Positions 16,901-24,725 of a stretch of 34,512 nucleotides of DNA are shown here, one piece after another; position 1 is the first letter of the stretch; every line of letters begins with the position of its first letter. The position numbers were made by a program, and so were the translations under genes. This DNA comes from an uncultured Saprospiraceae bacterium (GTDB taxonomy: Bacteria; Bacteroidota; Bacteroidia; Chitinophagales; Saprospiraceae): the NCBI GenBank assembly GCA_938015415.1, contig CALLPK010000133.1:1-34512 (forward strand), read 5' to 3'. A model generated the notes under the pieces. That model did no database searches. It saw nothing but the letters and a program-made list of their open reading frames with translations, and had not been told where the DNA came from.

Positions 16901-18035
16901 AATCCGTAACCGCTGATGGATCTGGAGTAAAAATTTGGGAGCTATTATAAAAATCACTCTGTAGTCCAGTGTAGGTCATTACCGCATCATCCCAACTAAA
17001 AGTTAATTGAAAACTTCCAATGGTATTAAAATCCTGAACAGTGATTGGCATACAAAAATTAGAGCCGGGGGCCGCAGTCGAATCGCCCATTTCTAAAGTT
17101 ACTGGTTGACAACTTCCCATGGTAACGGGGAAGCTACTGGTACATCCATTTGGATCTATAATTTCAATCGTATAATCACCGGCAAATGGCACGTCAAAAG
17201 TAAAGGGATCGTTATGTTTGGTATTGGTATCGTCCGCAGAATGTCCTCTGATAGTTGGATCACTAGTTAAGAAAATATCAATTATATAATTGAGGTTACT
17301 AACAAACTCCGGCAAACCTCCTACGACTCTGGCCGTTCCGGTACATCCATTTCCGGAAGCATTATTATCCAGATCCAGTAGCTGTATTTCGTTTAGAAAA
17401 ATAATAGAGAAGGCCTCGTCAACATTAGCGTGAACACAGGGGCCTGAGAGGCCACCGATACCATCGTCTTCCCATCCAGGAGATCCTGGAATAAAGTCAT
17501 CTATCGTGATGGGGGCAAAAATCATTTCAATGGGGGCACCACCATTGAAGAAAGTCTGAAATCCTCCTTCGTTAGGTATAAAACCATCACCTCCGGAGTT
17601 GAAACCCTCTGTTGGTGCTACCCAAATAGCATCTCCTGGCGGAGGAGGGACATCAAATCGGCAGGTGTCCGTAAGTTTTATGGTATTTAAGTCTGGACCA
17701 GTTACTGTAGGAGGACAGTCGTATAAGCTATAAGCTATTCCAGGATCTGAGCCTGGGTCTGGATCACCACTTAGGTCAAAATCTCCCGCATGATCAAAAA
17801 AGATGGTGTCCCCAAAACAGAGGTACATAATATCGTTGGATTGAGACCCAAGTCCCAGCGATTGTGTGAAAGTACCTGCGAAAGGAGCTTGACCGGGTGC
17901 ACAAGCCATCGTGCTGTTGAGTGTTCCGGGAGTGTGGCTAATGGGACCATCTACTCGCGGACTTTCCGGAGTTTGTCCATTTGCAATCAAGGCAAAAGAT
18001 AAACATACAAGTAAGGTGATTACACGTTGAGTCAT
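13941..18035 (-). CDS. Large secreted protein with cohesin-like domain, SprB-like repeats and gliding-motility (T9SS type B) C-terminal domain
   Basis: 1364 aa. Signal peptide TQRVITLLVCLSFALIANGQ. After a ~300-residue N-terminal region comes a cohesin-like beta-sandwich (~315-455: VTLEMGDSTAAPGSNFCMPI, IGSFQLTFSWDDAVMTYTGL, TAFEICFDIIGP). Then about nine diverged SprB-type repeats (~460-1200), each running from a Cys-x-x-x-x-D/N-G start through GGxxPYxxxW to a GxYxVTIxDxxxC end. The last ~100 residues are the gliding-motility-associated domain (IPNAFSPNGDGNNDTF, FDRWGEVLYSS, GWDGTLNGKRMNPGVYVY), which routes cargo through T9SS. Probably a surface adhesin in the manner of SprB, the mobile gliding adhesin of Flavobacterium, or a released filament. 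A TATTTTTG element lies upstream at 18107-18114 on the minus strand. Confidence 0.92.
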   Translation of the reverse strand: MTQRVITLLVCLSFALIANGQTPESPRVDGPISHTPGTLNSTMACAPGQAPFAGTFTQSLGLGSQSNDIMYLCFGDTIFFDHAGDFDLSGDPDPGSDPGIAYSLYDCPPTVTGPDLNTIKLTDTCRFDVPPPPGDAIWVAPTEGFNSGGDGFIPNEGGFQTFFNGGAPIEMIFAPITIDDFIPGSPGWEDDGIGGLSGPCVHANVDEAFSIIFLNEIQLLDLDNNASGNGCTGTARVVGGLPEFVSNLNYIIDIFLTSDPTIRGHSADDTNTKHNDPFTFDVPFAGDYTIEIIDPNGCTSSFPVTMGSCQPVTLEMGDSTAAPGSNFCMPITVQDFNTIGSFQLTFSWDDAVMTYTGLQSDFYNSSQIFTPDPSAVTDSVNVISIAFNAMTIPDGETAFEICFDIIGPLGSSTPIIIEDNNVEITGDPNILNSRVGYIFIDGSVLVTDGNLMIDVSTICASPASPATAEGGFNFSVIGGMAPYDYTYQQVGMPTNNGAGTILNEGDLESITMLPPGDYTVTVEDDNMLVTTTTITIQQTATNFGAQLDEMNPTCATNTDGSVTVNIAGGVPPYQVNWSNGVMNMGVMGSDIINNLAVGNYSATIIDANGCQTGPFTTSLIVSAVSVDSLSLQHVSCTGGGMDGNITVGGAGGTGPYTFLWDDDAGSTTASIDGLSPRIYCVTISDVNLCPDVKCFEILAPNEPTIDGFDVTQVECPNDMTGELTVNVTPGNAPISNIAWNTGESGPTISNLGPGEYKVTVTAVDGCVDSSLVTLTTPDEIALMEVATPPTCPGDSDGQIQLMISGATTPYSITWDDGSSVNPRFALPCDSTYFVTITGANGCDTIERAIFLDCPPPIGVVFSEEMSVDCFNGDCNGEALATAFGGTSTAAVYNYQWVSGESDMNTVDSRATQLCRGWNVISINDNACAITDSVFIDSPSEITLPLENIDIENASCQGDSDGIITIAASGGTPGYTYLWEDGTTGPTLGGLPAGQYDVTITDANFCEEPKNITVGEPALFEILVDTAQLQQVICPSDSSGVIVVFPTGGNAGIIDYQWTDNVSTSSVGINLKAGAYSITATDPKGCTDNVLVTLEQPDPIEFDIADIVEPACFGFQTVVTIDTAFGGNGPLYEFSVNNGPKRPIQAAIPVLGGQSALITVFDRSGCRAEEDIIINQPAQIVVDLGDDIEIQLGESAELEPFIGSILPVDSIVWQPLTDLVCMDSAFCLDVTVAPLETQTYSLTIFDINGCSGSDDILVEIDKNRNVFIPNAFSPNGDGNNDTFKPYIGPGVENINFMRVFDRWGEVLYSSDNLVNKYLPDPLDQTGWDGTLNGKRMNPGVYVYIMQVQFVDGQVLLYRGDVTLLY

Positions 18036-18330
18036 ATTCGTCGTAATTTGATTTAGGTATTTTATTCATTAAATTGAATCAAATACACATAAGTTTAATG
18101 CGGGTGCAAAAATACAATAAGGGCATTGAAATATTAGCTTTCAATCCCATAATTAACGCGGGTTACTTGTGTTTTCTTGGTTAGCAATTTGATTTGAATC
18201 TAATCAAAGCTAAGATGTAGGAAAGGAGTATTTAATCAGTTCCAGGAATACACGTAACAAAGACGCAAAAACCATGCAGTTTAGTGCGTAAAATTACCTG
18301 AATTTTATCATTATCCATTAAATATGGCCT
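18036..18330. other. 295-bp intergenic region with repeated TTTGATT-type motifs
   Basis: No gene seen. It holds a minus-strand TATTTTTG -7-like element (18107-18114) for the large T9SS gene, an inverted pair ATTTGATT/AATCAAAT near 18046-18084, and a related TTTGATT...AATCAAA palindrome near 18188-18207. These may be operator sites or AT-rich chance. Confidence 0.35.
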
Positions 18331-19578
18331 TTATACGAGTTCTTTGGCTAGTAATTGACCATTTATAATTACCTGTTCCACAATTTTTTCGGTAAATCCG
18401 TAGGGAATATAGGCGATGGAGGGCATGGGTTTGGTGATAAATAGGTTGGCTTTTTTTCCTTTGGTGATACTTCCATAGTCATTTTCCAGCTCCATAGCGG
18501 CGGCGCCGTTGAGGGTTGCGGCATTAATTGCTTCGCTGGGCAGCATTTTTAGCTTAATGCAAGCCAATGCAACCACAAATGCCATCTTTCCGGATGGACT
18601 GGTTCCCGGGTTAAAGTCACTGGCCAGCGTAACGGGGAGACCCGCATCGATTAGTTGTCGGGCGGGAGGATAATGATCTTGTAAAAAGAAGGGGGCCGAT
18701 GGAAGCAGGGTAGGAATAACGTTGGAGTTAGCCAGCGCCGAAATTTCTGCTTTGTTGACTACTTCCAGGTGATCCACTGAAATAGCTTCGTGTGCGATGG
18801 CAGCTTCGATGCCTCCCATCGAATTGAACTGGTTGGTATGAATTTTTGCTTTAAGTCCGTATTTATTTCCGGCTTCCATCATTCGTTCTGCTTCGGCAAC
18901 GGAGAAAAACCCTTTTTCACAAAAAATATCTACATAATCTGCTAGTTGTTCATCCACAATCTTTGGGAGCAATTCGTTAATCAGCAAATCCATATATCCC
19001 TTGCGATCTTCTTTGTAAGCCGCTGGTAAGGCATGGGCACCCAGAAAACTGGCTTTGATCGGGATCGGACTTACTGCTTTTAGTTTTTTTATTACTCGTA
19101 GCATTTTTAATTCTCCCTCTGCGCTCAATCCGTAACCACTTTTAATTTCAATGGCTCCAGTACCACTTGCGATCAATTGCTTTAAACGCTGATGAGCTGC
19201 CTGAAATAACTCGTCTTCAGACATGGCACATAACCGACGGGCAGAATTCAAAATACCTCCACCACTAGCTGCAATTTCGGCGTAGCTCATCCCCGAAATT
19301 CGCTGCACAAATTCTTGTTCCCGATAGGCTGCAAAGACTAAATGCGTATGGGAATCACACCAGGAAGGAAAGACGTAGCGGCCTTTTGCGTCGATGACAT
19401 GGCCTTGATCGGGAGGACAATTTTCCATGGTGTCAAAGTCCAGAATCTGGTTTCCCTGACAACGAATCCAGGCATTTTCTAATTTGGGTAAAATGCGTAA
19501 GGTTTCCCCTTTAAGAATGGTGGTATTTTGTTCACGAACCTGAACAAGGGTGGTATTTTTAATTAAAAGTTCAGTCAT
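18331..19578 (-). CDS. hutI: Imidazolonepropionase
   Basis: 415 aa amidohydrolase that opens 4-imidazolone-5-propionate to N-formimino-L-glutamate, the third step of histidine degradation. Start chosen at ATG 19578, giving MTELLIKNTTLVQVRE; the frame runs 15 codons further up to a TTG but adds no family sequence. The metal site DSHTHLVFA (His77, His79), EIKSGYGL, KIHTNQF, SVDHLE and TLASDFNPG match HutI. No other hut gene is present in the window, so it is an isolated member here. A TATCTTTG element ends only four bases before the ATG, pointing to a leaderless or near-leaderless mRNA. Confidence 0.95.
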   Translation of the reverse strand: MTELLIKNTTLVQVREQNTTILKGETLRILPKLENAWIRCQGNQILDFDTMENCPPDQGHVIDAKGRYVFPSWCDSHTHLVFAAYREQEFVQRISGMSYAEIAASGGGILNSARRLCAMSEDELFQAAHQRLKQLIASGTGAIEIKSGYGLSAEGELKMLRVIKKLKAVSPIPIKASFLGAHALPAAYKEDRKGYMDLLINELLPKIVDEQLADYVDIFCEKGFFSVAEAERMMEAGNKYGLKAKIHTNQFNSMGGIEAAIAHEAISVDHLEVVNKAEISALANSNVIPTLLPSAPFFLQDHYPPARQLIDAGLPVTLASDFNPGTSPSGKMAFVVALACIKLKMLPSEAINAATLNGAAAMELENDYGSITKGKKANLFITKPMPSIAYIPYGFTEKIVEQVIINGQLLAKELV

Positions 19579-19582
19579 GCGG

Positions 19583-19590
19583 CAAAGATA
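19583..19590 (-). promoter_or_regulatory. -7 element of hutI, implying a near-leaderless transcript
   Basis: On the minus strand this reads TATCTTTG, an exact TAnnTTTG match. Only four bases separate it from the hutI ATG (19578), so transcription would begin at or next to the start codon. No clear -33 TTG is seen. Confidence 0.45.
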
Positions 19591-19642
19591 ATGAAAACCC
19601 TGCAGCCTTAATCTGGTGATCAAAATTATTGAACAGAAAAAG

Positions 19643-19677
19643 ATATTCCCATCCTGATCAAGTCAGGATGGGAATAT
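19643..19677 (-). terminator. Rho-independent terminator, possibly bidirectional
   Basis: ATATTCCCATCCTGA (19643-19657) pairs perfectly with TCAGGATGGGAATAT (19663-19677) around a 5-base loop. On the minus strand it is followed by a CTTTTTC run, so it ends the thioredoxin-SPOR transcript ahead of hutI. Confidence 0.85.
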
Positions 19678-19725
19678 TTTCTAAAGCTATTTACCTATCG
19701 TTAGCGTGAATGAAGGATCATTTTT

Positions 19726-20775
19726 TTATAAAGCGGTCAGGTCTTTTACCATTCCCTCGCTACCGTTGGCAATCACTACTTCTTTGAAAGCACTTGCGGT
19801 GGTATGATCATTAAAATGTCCAACGAGGACTTTATAAACCGTTCTTGTTTCCAGCTTACTGATTTGCACCAAAATATCTTTGCTAAATGCTTTTTCTAAT
19901 TTCTCTACTTCCCGTAACACATTACCATAGTCGGCAAATACGCCTACTTGAACGGAAAATCCATCCCGTGCTTGACGGCTCACCGTAAACTTATACAATC
20001 CCTCGTCACTCATTACTTCGGGGGCACTGGAGTTATCGGCAATAGTTGGTGCGACCGTAGTTGGTGTTGCTGCCGGACGATTTATTTGCTTTGGTGGCGA
20101 TAGCTTACGACCAGGAACCGTATAATTTGAAGGCTTTCTTGCTCGTGCTGGATTTAAAGCAGGTCTGGAGGCTATCTTATTAGGGGTGTTAGCTGGTTTT
20201 TCTACTTTTGCTGATGGAGTAGGCGCTAATTTATTTTTCTTTATTTTAGGTGTTGGAGCTGTTAATGGACGTGTTCTCTGATGGTTAATTGCCGGATCTT
20301 CGGATATAGGTTTGGCAACTGCGACATTAGTAGGACCAGGTTTGATCCGGTTGTTCGGTTGATTGTGTTCTTCTAAAATTTTTAATAATCCACTAGGAGC
20401 GTGAGATCCGGTATACTGTTCTAGTAGCACTCCTTTTGAATTGAAAATTAGAATAGAAGGAAGTTTTTTAATACCGTAAAGCTGCTTATGAGCAAATCCG
20501 TCAAAATCGTCAATATCAATTTTTACCGCTACGTAATTTTCTTTCATATAATTGATTACCCGCTGATCGGAGAAAGTGGTTTCTTCCATCCACTGGCAAG
20601 GCATGCACCATTTGGCGGTAAAATCAACCAGATAAAGTTTACCTTCACTGGCAGCTAATTGTTTAGCGGCAGTTAAGTTAGTATGAAATCGTAATCCTTT
20701 AGTGGTTAAGGTTGCGCCCATTATTATGGGAAGACAGCACAAGAGAAGGCCGTATTTTAAAATCAACCGGTTCAT
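19726..20775 (-). CDS. Secreted thioredoxin-fold protein fused to a SPOR domain
   Basis: 349 aa. Start chosen at ATG 20775, which begins a signal peptide (NRLILKYGLLLCCLPIIMGA); the 19-codon upstream extension in frame lacks one. Residues ~32-140 are a thioredoxin-like domain with the redox pair in AKWCMPCQW (Cys57, Cys60) and the cis-Pro segment KKLPSILIF. A Pro/Ala/Lys-rich linker (~145-255) leads to a SPOR domain (~262-349: FSVQVGVFADYGNVLREVEKL, VYKVLVGHFNDHTTASAF). SPOR domains bind denuded glycan strands, often at the division site (family knowledge). The pairing suggests a thiol oxidoreductase tethered to peptidoglycan in the periplasm (inference). Divergent from fabH. Confidence 0.88.
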   Translation of the reverse strand: MNRLILKYGLLLCCLPIIMGATLTTKGLRFHTNLTAAKQLAASEGKLYLVDFTAKWCMPCQWMEETTFSDQRVINYMKENYVAVKIDIDDFDGFAHKQLYGIKKLPSILIFNSKGVLLEQYTGSHAPSGLLKILEEHNQPNNRIKPGPTNVAVAKPISEDPAINHQRTRPLTAPTPKIKKNKLAPTPSAKVEKPANTPNKIASRPALNPARARKPSNYTVPGRKLSPPKQINRPAATPTTVAPTIADNSSAPEVMSDEGLYKFTVSRQARDGFSVQVGVFADYGNVLREVEKLEKAFSKDILVQISKLETRTVYKVLVGHFNDHTTASAFKEVVIANGSEGMVKDLTAL

Positions 20776-21103
20776 AGTTTGTAATTTTATGGGTGGTAAA
20801 ATGGGAGAATTGAGTAGGCCAAATTCTTCCAAAATTGAATATATTAAAATTATGCAAATATGATGCCAGCGTATGAGGGTATTATTTTGAAGATTTCAGA
20901 AAAATTAATCTCAATATGTCAGTATATACCTTCATTTATTCCATCTCCTTTGGGGTATAACTGCACTATTTTTTCTAACTTGCGACACCTTTGGAAATCA
21001 AAGCCGTTTAAAGACAATTAATAATATAGAGATAAGTGTTTTGAGCGTTTATTTATTCAATAGGCTTGCGCTCCCAGATCAAGTCTCTATTTAAAATGAG
21101 GAA
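20776..21103. other. 328-bp divergent intergenic region between thioredoxin-SPOR gene and fabH
   Basis: No gene seen. AT-rich and presumably carries both promoters, but no exact TTG-N19-TAnnTTTG pair was found. The fabH leader has a short inverted pair ATAGAGA (21026-21032) and TCTCTAT (21084-21090) just before a GAGG ribosome-binding motif at 21098-21101. Confidence 0.4.
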
Positions 21104-22093
21104 ATGTCAGATATTTTAGCAGCAATTACGGGTGTTCATGGATATGTTCCAGACTATATTCTTACCAATAAGGAGCTGGAATCTATGGTAGATACCAACG
21201 ACGAGTGGATCAGTAGTCGTACGGGTATAAAAGAACGCCGGATTTTGAAGGGAGAAGGACTGGCAGCCTCAGATATGGGCTACGAAATGGTGAAGGGGTT
21301 GTTAGAAAAAACCAATACCAATCCCGATGAAATAGACTTAGTGATTTGTGCGACCATTACAGGAGATATGATTTTCCCGGATACGGCCAATACTATCTGC
21401 GATAAAGTGGGAATCAACAATGCCTTTGGCTTTGATATAAATGCGGCATGTAGCGGATTTTTATTTGCATTGACTACCGGCGAACAATTTATAAAATCAG
21501 GTACTTATAAGAAAGTAATTGTAATCGGAATGGATGTGATGTCTTCCATTCTAGATTATACAGATCGAACAACTTGTGTGATCTTTGGAGATGGAGGAGG
21601 AGCGGTTTTGCTAGAGCCAAATCATGATGGATTGGGCATGCAGGATGCGATATTGAGAGGAGATGGAGCTGGACGTCATCATTTGCACATGAAAGCAGGT
21701 GGATCTCTAAAACCACCAAGCCTGGAAACAGTAAATGCTAAGGAACACTTCGTCTACCAGGAAGGCCGTCCGGTTTTTAAATCAGCGGTACGTGGGATGA
21801 TTGGTACCACCGAAGAGATCATGAAGCGTAATAATCTGGAGGCGGATGATATTAGCTGGGTAATTCCACATCAGGCCAATATCCGAATTATCTCTTCCGT
21901 AGCGGAAGGTCTTAATTTTCCGATGGAAAAAGTAGTAGTTAACATTCAAAAATATGGCAACACGACCTCTGGTACGTTACCATTATGCCTTTGGGAATGG
22001 GAAAATAAATTCAAAAAAGGGGATAAAATACTATTAACCGCCTTTGGGGGAGGTTTTACTTGGGGAACTACTTATCTTACCTGGGCTTATTAA
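21104..22093 (+). CDS. fabH: 3-oxoacyl-ACP synthase III (KAS III)
   Basis: 329 aa, normal length. Condenses acetyl- or branched acyl-CoA with malonyl-ACP to start fatty-acid synthesis. The Cys-His-Asn triad is present: Cys116 in NAACSGF, His256 in IPHQANIRI, Asn286 in YGNTTSG; the C-terminal LLTAFGGGFTWG is typical. Bacteroidota enzymes often favour branched primers. It heads a same-strand run with efp, accB and accC. A GAGG motif 2 bp upstream of the start is unusually Shine-Dalgarno-like for this organism but rather close to the ATG. Confidence 0.96.
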   Translation: MSDILAAITGVHGYVPDYILTNKELESMVDTNDEWISSRTGIKERRILKGEGLAASDMGYEMVKGLLEKTNTNPDEIDLVICATITGDMIFPDTANTICDKVGINNAFGFDINAACSGFLFALTTGEQFIKSGTYKKVIVIGMDVMSSILDYTDRTTCVIFGDGGGAVLLEPNHDGLGMQDAILRGDGAGRHHLHMKAGGSLKPPSLETVNAKEHFVYQEGRPVFKSAVRGMIGTTEEIMKRNNLEADDISWVIPHQANIRIISSVAEGLNFPMEKVVVNIQKYGNTTSGTLPLCLWEWENKFKKGDKILLTAFGGGFTWGTTYLTWAY

Positions 22094-22120
22094 TTACCAA
22101 GGTTTTTATTCTAAAAAATG

Positions 22121-22128
22121 TAAATTTG
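22121..22128 (+). promoter_or_regulatory. -7 element upstream of efp
   Basis: TAAATTTG is an exact TAnnTTTG match, 28 bp before the efp ATG. It suggests efp-accB-accC can be transcribed separately from fabH; no strong -33 TTG is seen. Confidence 0.45.
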
Positions 22129-22156
22129 CAATTATTTACCAAAATTAAACCTAACA

Positions 22157-22723
22157 ATGGCAAATACTTCCGAAATCCGAAATGGATTATGTATCGAATT
22201 TAGTAATGATATTTATTCCGTCGTATCATTTCAGCACGTAAAACCGGGGAAAGGACCTGCTTTTGTTCGTACGAAGCTTAAAAGTCTGACTTCTGGCAAA
22301 GTGATAGATAATACTTGGCCTTCTAGTCATAAGATTGATATCGTTCGGGTAGAACGCAGACATTTCCAGTTTCTCTACAACGACGATATGGGATATCATT
22401 TTATGAATAATGAAACGTACGAGCAAACTAGAATCCCTGAAATTTTGCTCGAAAATCCACTTTTGATAAAGGAAGGTTCCAGCGTTGAAATACTTTTTCA
22501 CGCGGAAAAAGAAATTCCACTCACTGTTGATATGCCTCAGTACATTAATCTAAAGGTTACCTATACCGAACCTGGGGTGAAAGGGGATACCGCTACCAAT
22601 ACCCTTAAGCCTGCAAAAATGGAAACCGGAGCCGAAATTCGGGTACCCCTTTTTGTTAATGAAGGTGACATGATTAAAATTGATACCCGCAACGCCAGCT
22701 ACGTAGAACGTGTTAAACAATAA
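22157..22723 (+). CDS. efp: Elongation factor P
   Basis: 188 aa with the three beta-barrel domains of EF-P, which rescues ribosomes stalled at polyproline. The tip loop reads HVKPGKGPAF, so the position that is modified in many bacteria is Lys32. Lys, not Arg, rules out the rhamnosylation type; whether it is modified cannot be told here. The oligonucleotide-binding domain and end (GDMIKIDTRNASYVERVKQ) are canonical. It lies between fabH and accB, an arrangement seen in other bacteria where efp precedes accB-accC. Confidence 0.96.
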   Translation: MANTSEIRNGLCIEFSNDIYSVVSFQHVKPGKGPAFVRTKLKSLTSGKVIDNTWPSSHKIDIVRVERRHFQFLYNDDMGYHFMNNETYEQTRIPEILLENPLLIKEGSSVEILFHAEKEIPLTVDMPQYINLKVTYTEPGVKGDTATNTLKPAKMETGAEIRVPLFVNEGDMIKIDTRNASYVERVKQ

Positions 22724-22750
22724 CTTCAACCCTGAAAGCAAATTATAACT

Positions 22751-23290
22751 ATGACTTTTAAAGAAATACAAGAGTTAATTAAGTTGATTAATAAATCCAA
22801 CTTAACAGAATTTAAAATGAAAGACGGAGATTTTACACTGTCTATCAGAACAAAAAAATACGGTAAAAACCGAATGCCGCAAATCATGCAGTCTCCACAA
22901 CAGATTGTTCCCGTTTCTGCTCCGATGGCCCAAATGCAGCAAGTGCCGATGACGCCTCCTGCGGCCGCCACTCCTTCTGCAAGTGGGGACACGAGCAATG
23001 ACGCCGGTGCTGCTTCGGAAGAAGCCAACGAAAGTGCAGAAGGTAATTACGTAGAAGTAAGATCTCCAATCGTAGGGACTTTTTACCGGTCTGCTTCTCC
23101 CGATAAACCACAATACGTAAAACCAGGCGATACCATCGAAGTAGGAACCGTAGTTTGTATTGTAGAAGCCATGAAATTATTTAATGAGATTGAATCAGAA
23201 GTAAGTGGAAAGATTGTCAAAGTGATGCTCGAAGATGCTTCTCCGGTACAGTACGATCAAGTACTGTTCTTAGTTGACCCTAAAGGGTAA
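22751..23290 (+). CDS. accB: Biotin carboxyl carrier protein of acetyl-CoA carboxylase
   Basis: 179 aa. Carries biotin between the biotin carboxylase and carboxyltransferase parts of acetyl-CoA carboxylase. The N-terminal helix-strand region (MTFKEIQELIKLINKSNLTE) and the Pro/Ala/Gln-rich hinge (~50-100) are standard. The C-terminal biotinyl domain holds VEAMKLFNEIES with the biotinylated Lys142. It starts 27 bp after efp and is followed 50 bp later by accC, so they form one transcript. Confidence 0.97.
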   Translation: MTFKEIQELIKLINKSNLTEFKMKDGDFTLSIRTKKYGKNRMPQIMQSPQQIVPVSAPMAQMQQVPMTPPAAATPSASGDTSNDAGAASEEANESAEGNYVEVRSPIVGTFYRSASPDKPQYVKPGDTIEVGTVVCIVEAMKLFNEIESEVSGKIVKVMLEDASPVQYDQVLFLVDPKG

Positions 23291-23340
23291 TAACTGTGCC
23301 TTAAGTGCAGTTTTATTGTTCACCAACTCATTAAAAGACC

Positions 23341-24690
23341 ATGTTTAAAAAAATATTGATTGCCAACCGGGGAGAAATTGCGTTGCGAATTATTCGCACC
23401 TGCAAGGAAATGGGGATTAAAACAGTTGCTATTTATTCTACTGCCGACCGTGAAAGTTTGCACGTACGCTTTGCGGATGAGGCGGTTTGCATCGGTCCTC
23501 CTTCTTCTTCTCTTTCTTATCTTAATATTCCACAGATTATGGCTACGGCCGAAATTACCAACGCCGATGCGATCCATCCCGGCTACGGATTTTTGGCGGA
23601 GAATGCTGACTTCGCGGAAGTTTGCACTGAATACGGGATAAAATTCATCGGACCTAGCCCGGATCAGATTCGTAAGATGGGAGATAAAATAACGGCCAAA
23701 GATACCATGATCAAAGCGGGGGTTCCCGTAGTTCCTGGTTCTGATGGGTTGATCAAAGATTTAAAGCAAGGAGTCCAAACGGCGAAAGATACCGGATTTC
23801 CAGTCATCCTAAAAGCTACGGCTGGTGGTGGAGGAAAAGGAATGCGGATAGTTTGGGATGAAGATGGATTTGAGGAAGCCTGGGAAAAAGCCCGGCAAGA
23901 AGCCAAAGCATCTTTTGCCAACGACGGTATTTATGTAGAAAAATTTATCGAAGAACCCCGCCATATTGAAATTCAGATCGCGGGTGATCAGCAGGGTAAT
24001 GTCTGTCATTTATCAGAAAGAGATTGTTCTATCCAACGTCGTCACCAAAAATTAGTGGAAGAATCTCCTTCTCCTTTTATGACGACGGCCTTACGAAAAA
24101 AAATGGGTGCCGCTGCGATCAAAGCTGGTAAGGCGATCAATTACGAAGGGGTCGGAACGGTGGAATTTCTGGTGGACAAACACCGAAATTTTTATTTCAT
24201 GGAAATGAATACCCGGATACAGGTAGAGCATACCGTAACCGAGGAGGTGATCGATCATGACCTAATTAAAGAACAAATCAAAATTGCCGCCGGAGAACCT
24301 ATTTCCGGTAAAAATTATATTCCACAGATGCACGCTATTGAGTGCCGGATCAACGCCGAAGATCCTTTTAATGACTTCCGACCCAGTCCGGGAACGATCA
24401 CTTCTTTTCACAGTTCAAAAGGGCATGGTGTACGGGTAGATACCCACGTTTATGCAGGGTATACGGTACCTCCTTATTACGATTCGATGATCGCTAAATT
24501 GATCTGCCGAGCTCAGACCAGAGAAGAGTGTATTACTAAAATGGCTCGCGCGTTGGACGAATTTATTGTGGAAGGTATCAAAACAACGGTACCTTTTCAC
24601 CAACAGTTGATGCGGAATGAAGATTTTAAGAGTGGTAATTTCCATACTGGATTCTTACAAACCTTTGATATGGAAAAGCCGGAGAAATAA
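23341..24690 (+). CDS. accC: Biotin carboxylase subunit of acetyl-CoA carboxylase
   Basis: 449 aa, normal length. ATP-grasp enzyme that carboxylates the biotin on AccB with bicarbonate and ATP. N-terminal [17 protein letters not shown], the glycine-rich loop [14 protein letters not shown], the [17 protein letters not shown] segment and the catalytic [15 protein letters not shown] motif are all intact. It completes the carboxylase half of acetyl-CoA carboxylase; accA and accD are not in this window. The MsbA-like gene starts 35 bp later. Confidence 0.97.
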   Translation: MFKKILIANRGEIALRIIRTCKEMGIKTVAIYSTADRESLHVRFADEAVCIGPPSSSLSYLNIPQIMATAEITNADAIHPGYGFLAENADFAEVCTEYGIKFIGPSPDQIRKMGDKITAKDTMIKAGVPVVPGSDGLIKDLKQGVQTAKDTGFPVILKATAGGGGKGMRIVWDEDGFEEAWEKARQEAKASFANDGIYVEKFIEEPRHIEIQIAGDQQGNVCHLSERDCSIQRRHQKLVEESPSPFMTTALRKKMGAAAIKAGKAINYEGVGTVEFLVDKHRNFYFMEMNTRIQVEHTVTEEVIDHDLIKEQIKIAAGEPISGKNYIPQMHAIECRINAEDPFNDFRPSPGTITSFHSSKGHGVRVDTHVYAGYTVPPYYDSMIAKLICRAQTREECITKMARALDEFIVEGIKTTVPFHQQLMRNEDFKSGNFHTGFLQTFDMEKPEK

Positions 24691-24725
24691 TTTGCGGACA
24701 TTAGACTTTATTCTAAAATAATTTA

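Noticed and set aside
14890-16950. Several 70-94 codon ORFs antisense to, or out of frame within, the large adhesin gene
   Set aside because: All fall inside a 1364-codon frame with clear repeats and sorting domain, and none has a recognisable motif.
22802-23113. Overlapping minus-strand ORFs opposite accB
   Set aside because: Shadows of the Pro/Ala-rich hinge of AccB; compositionally biased and without motifs.
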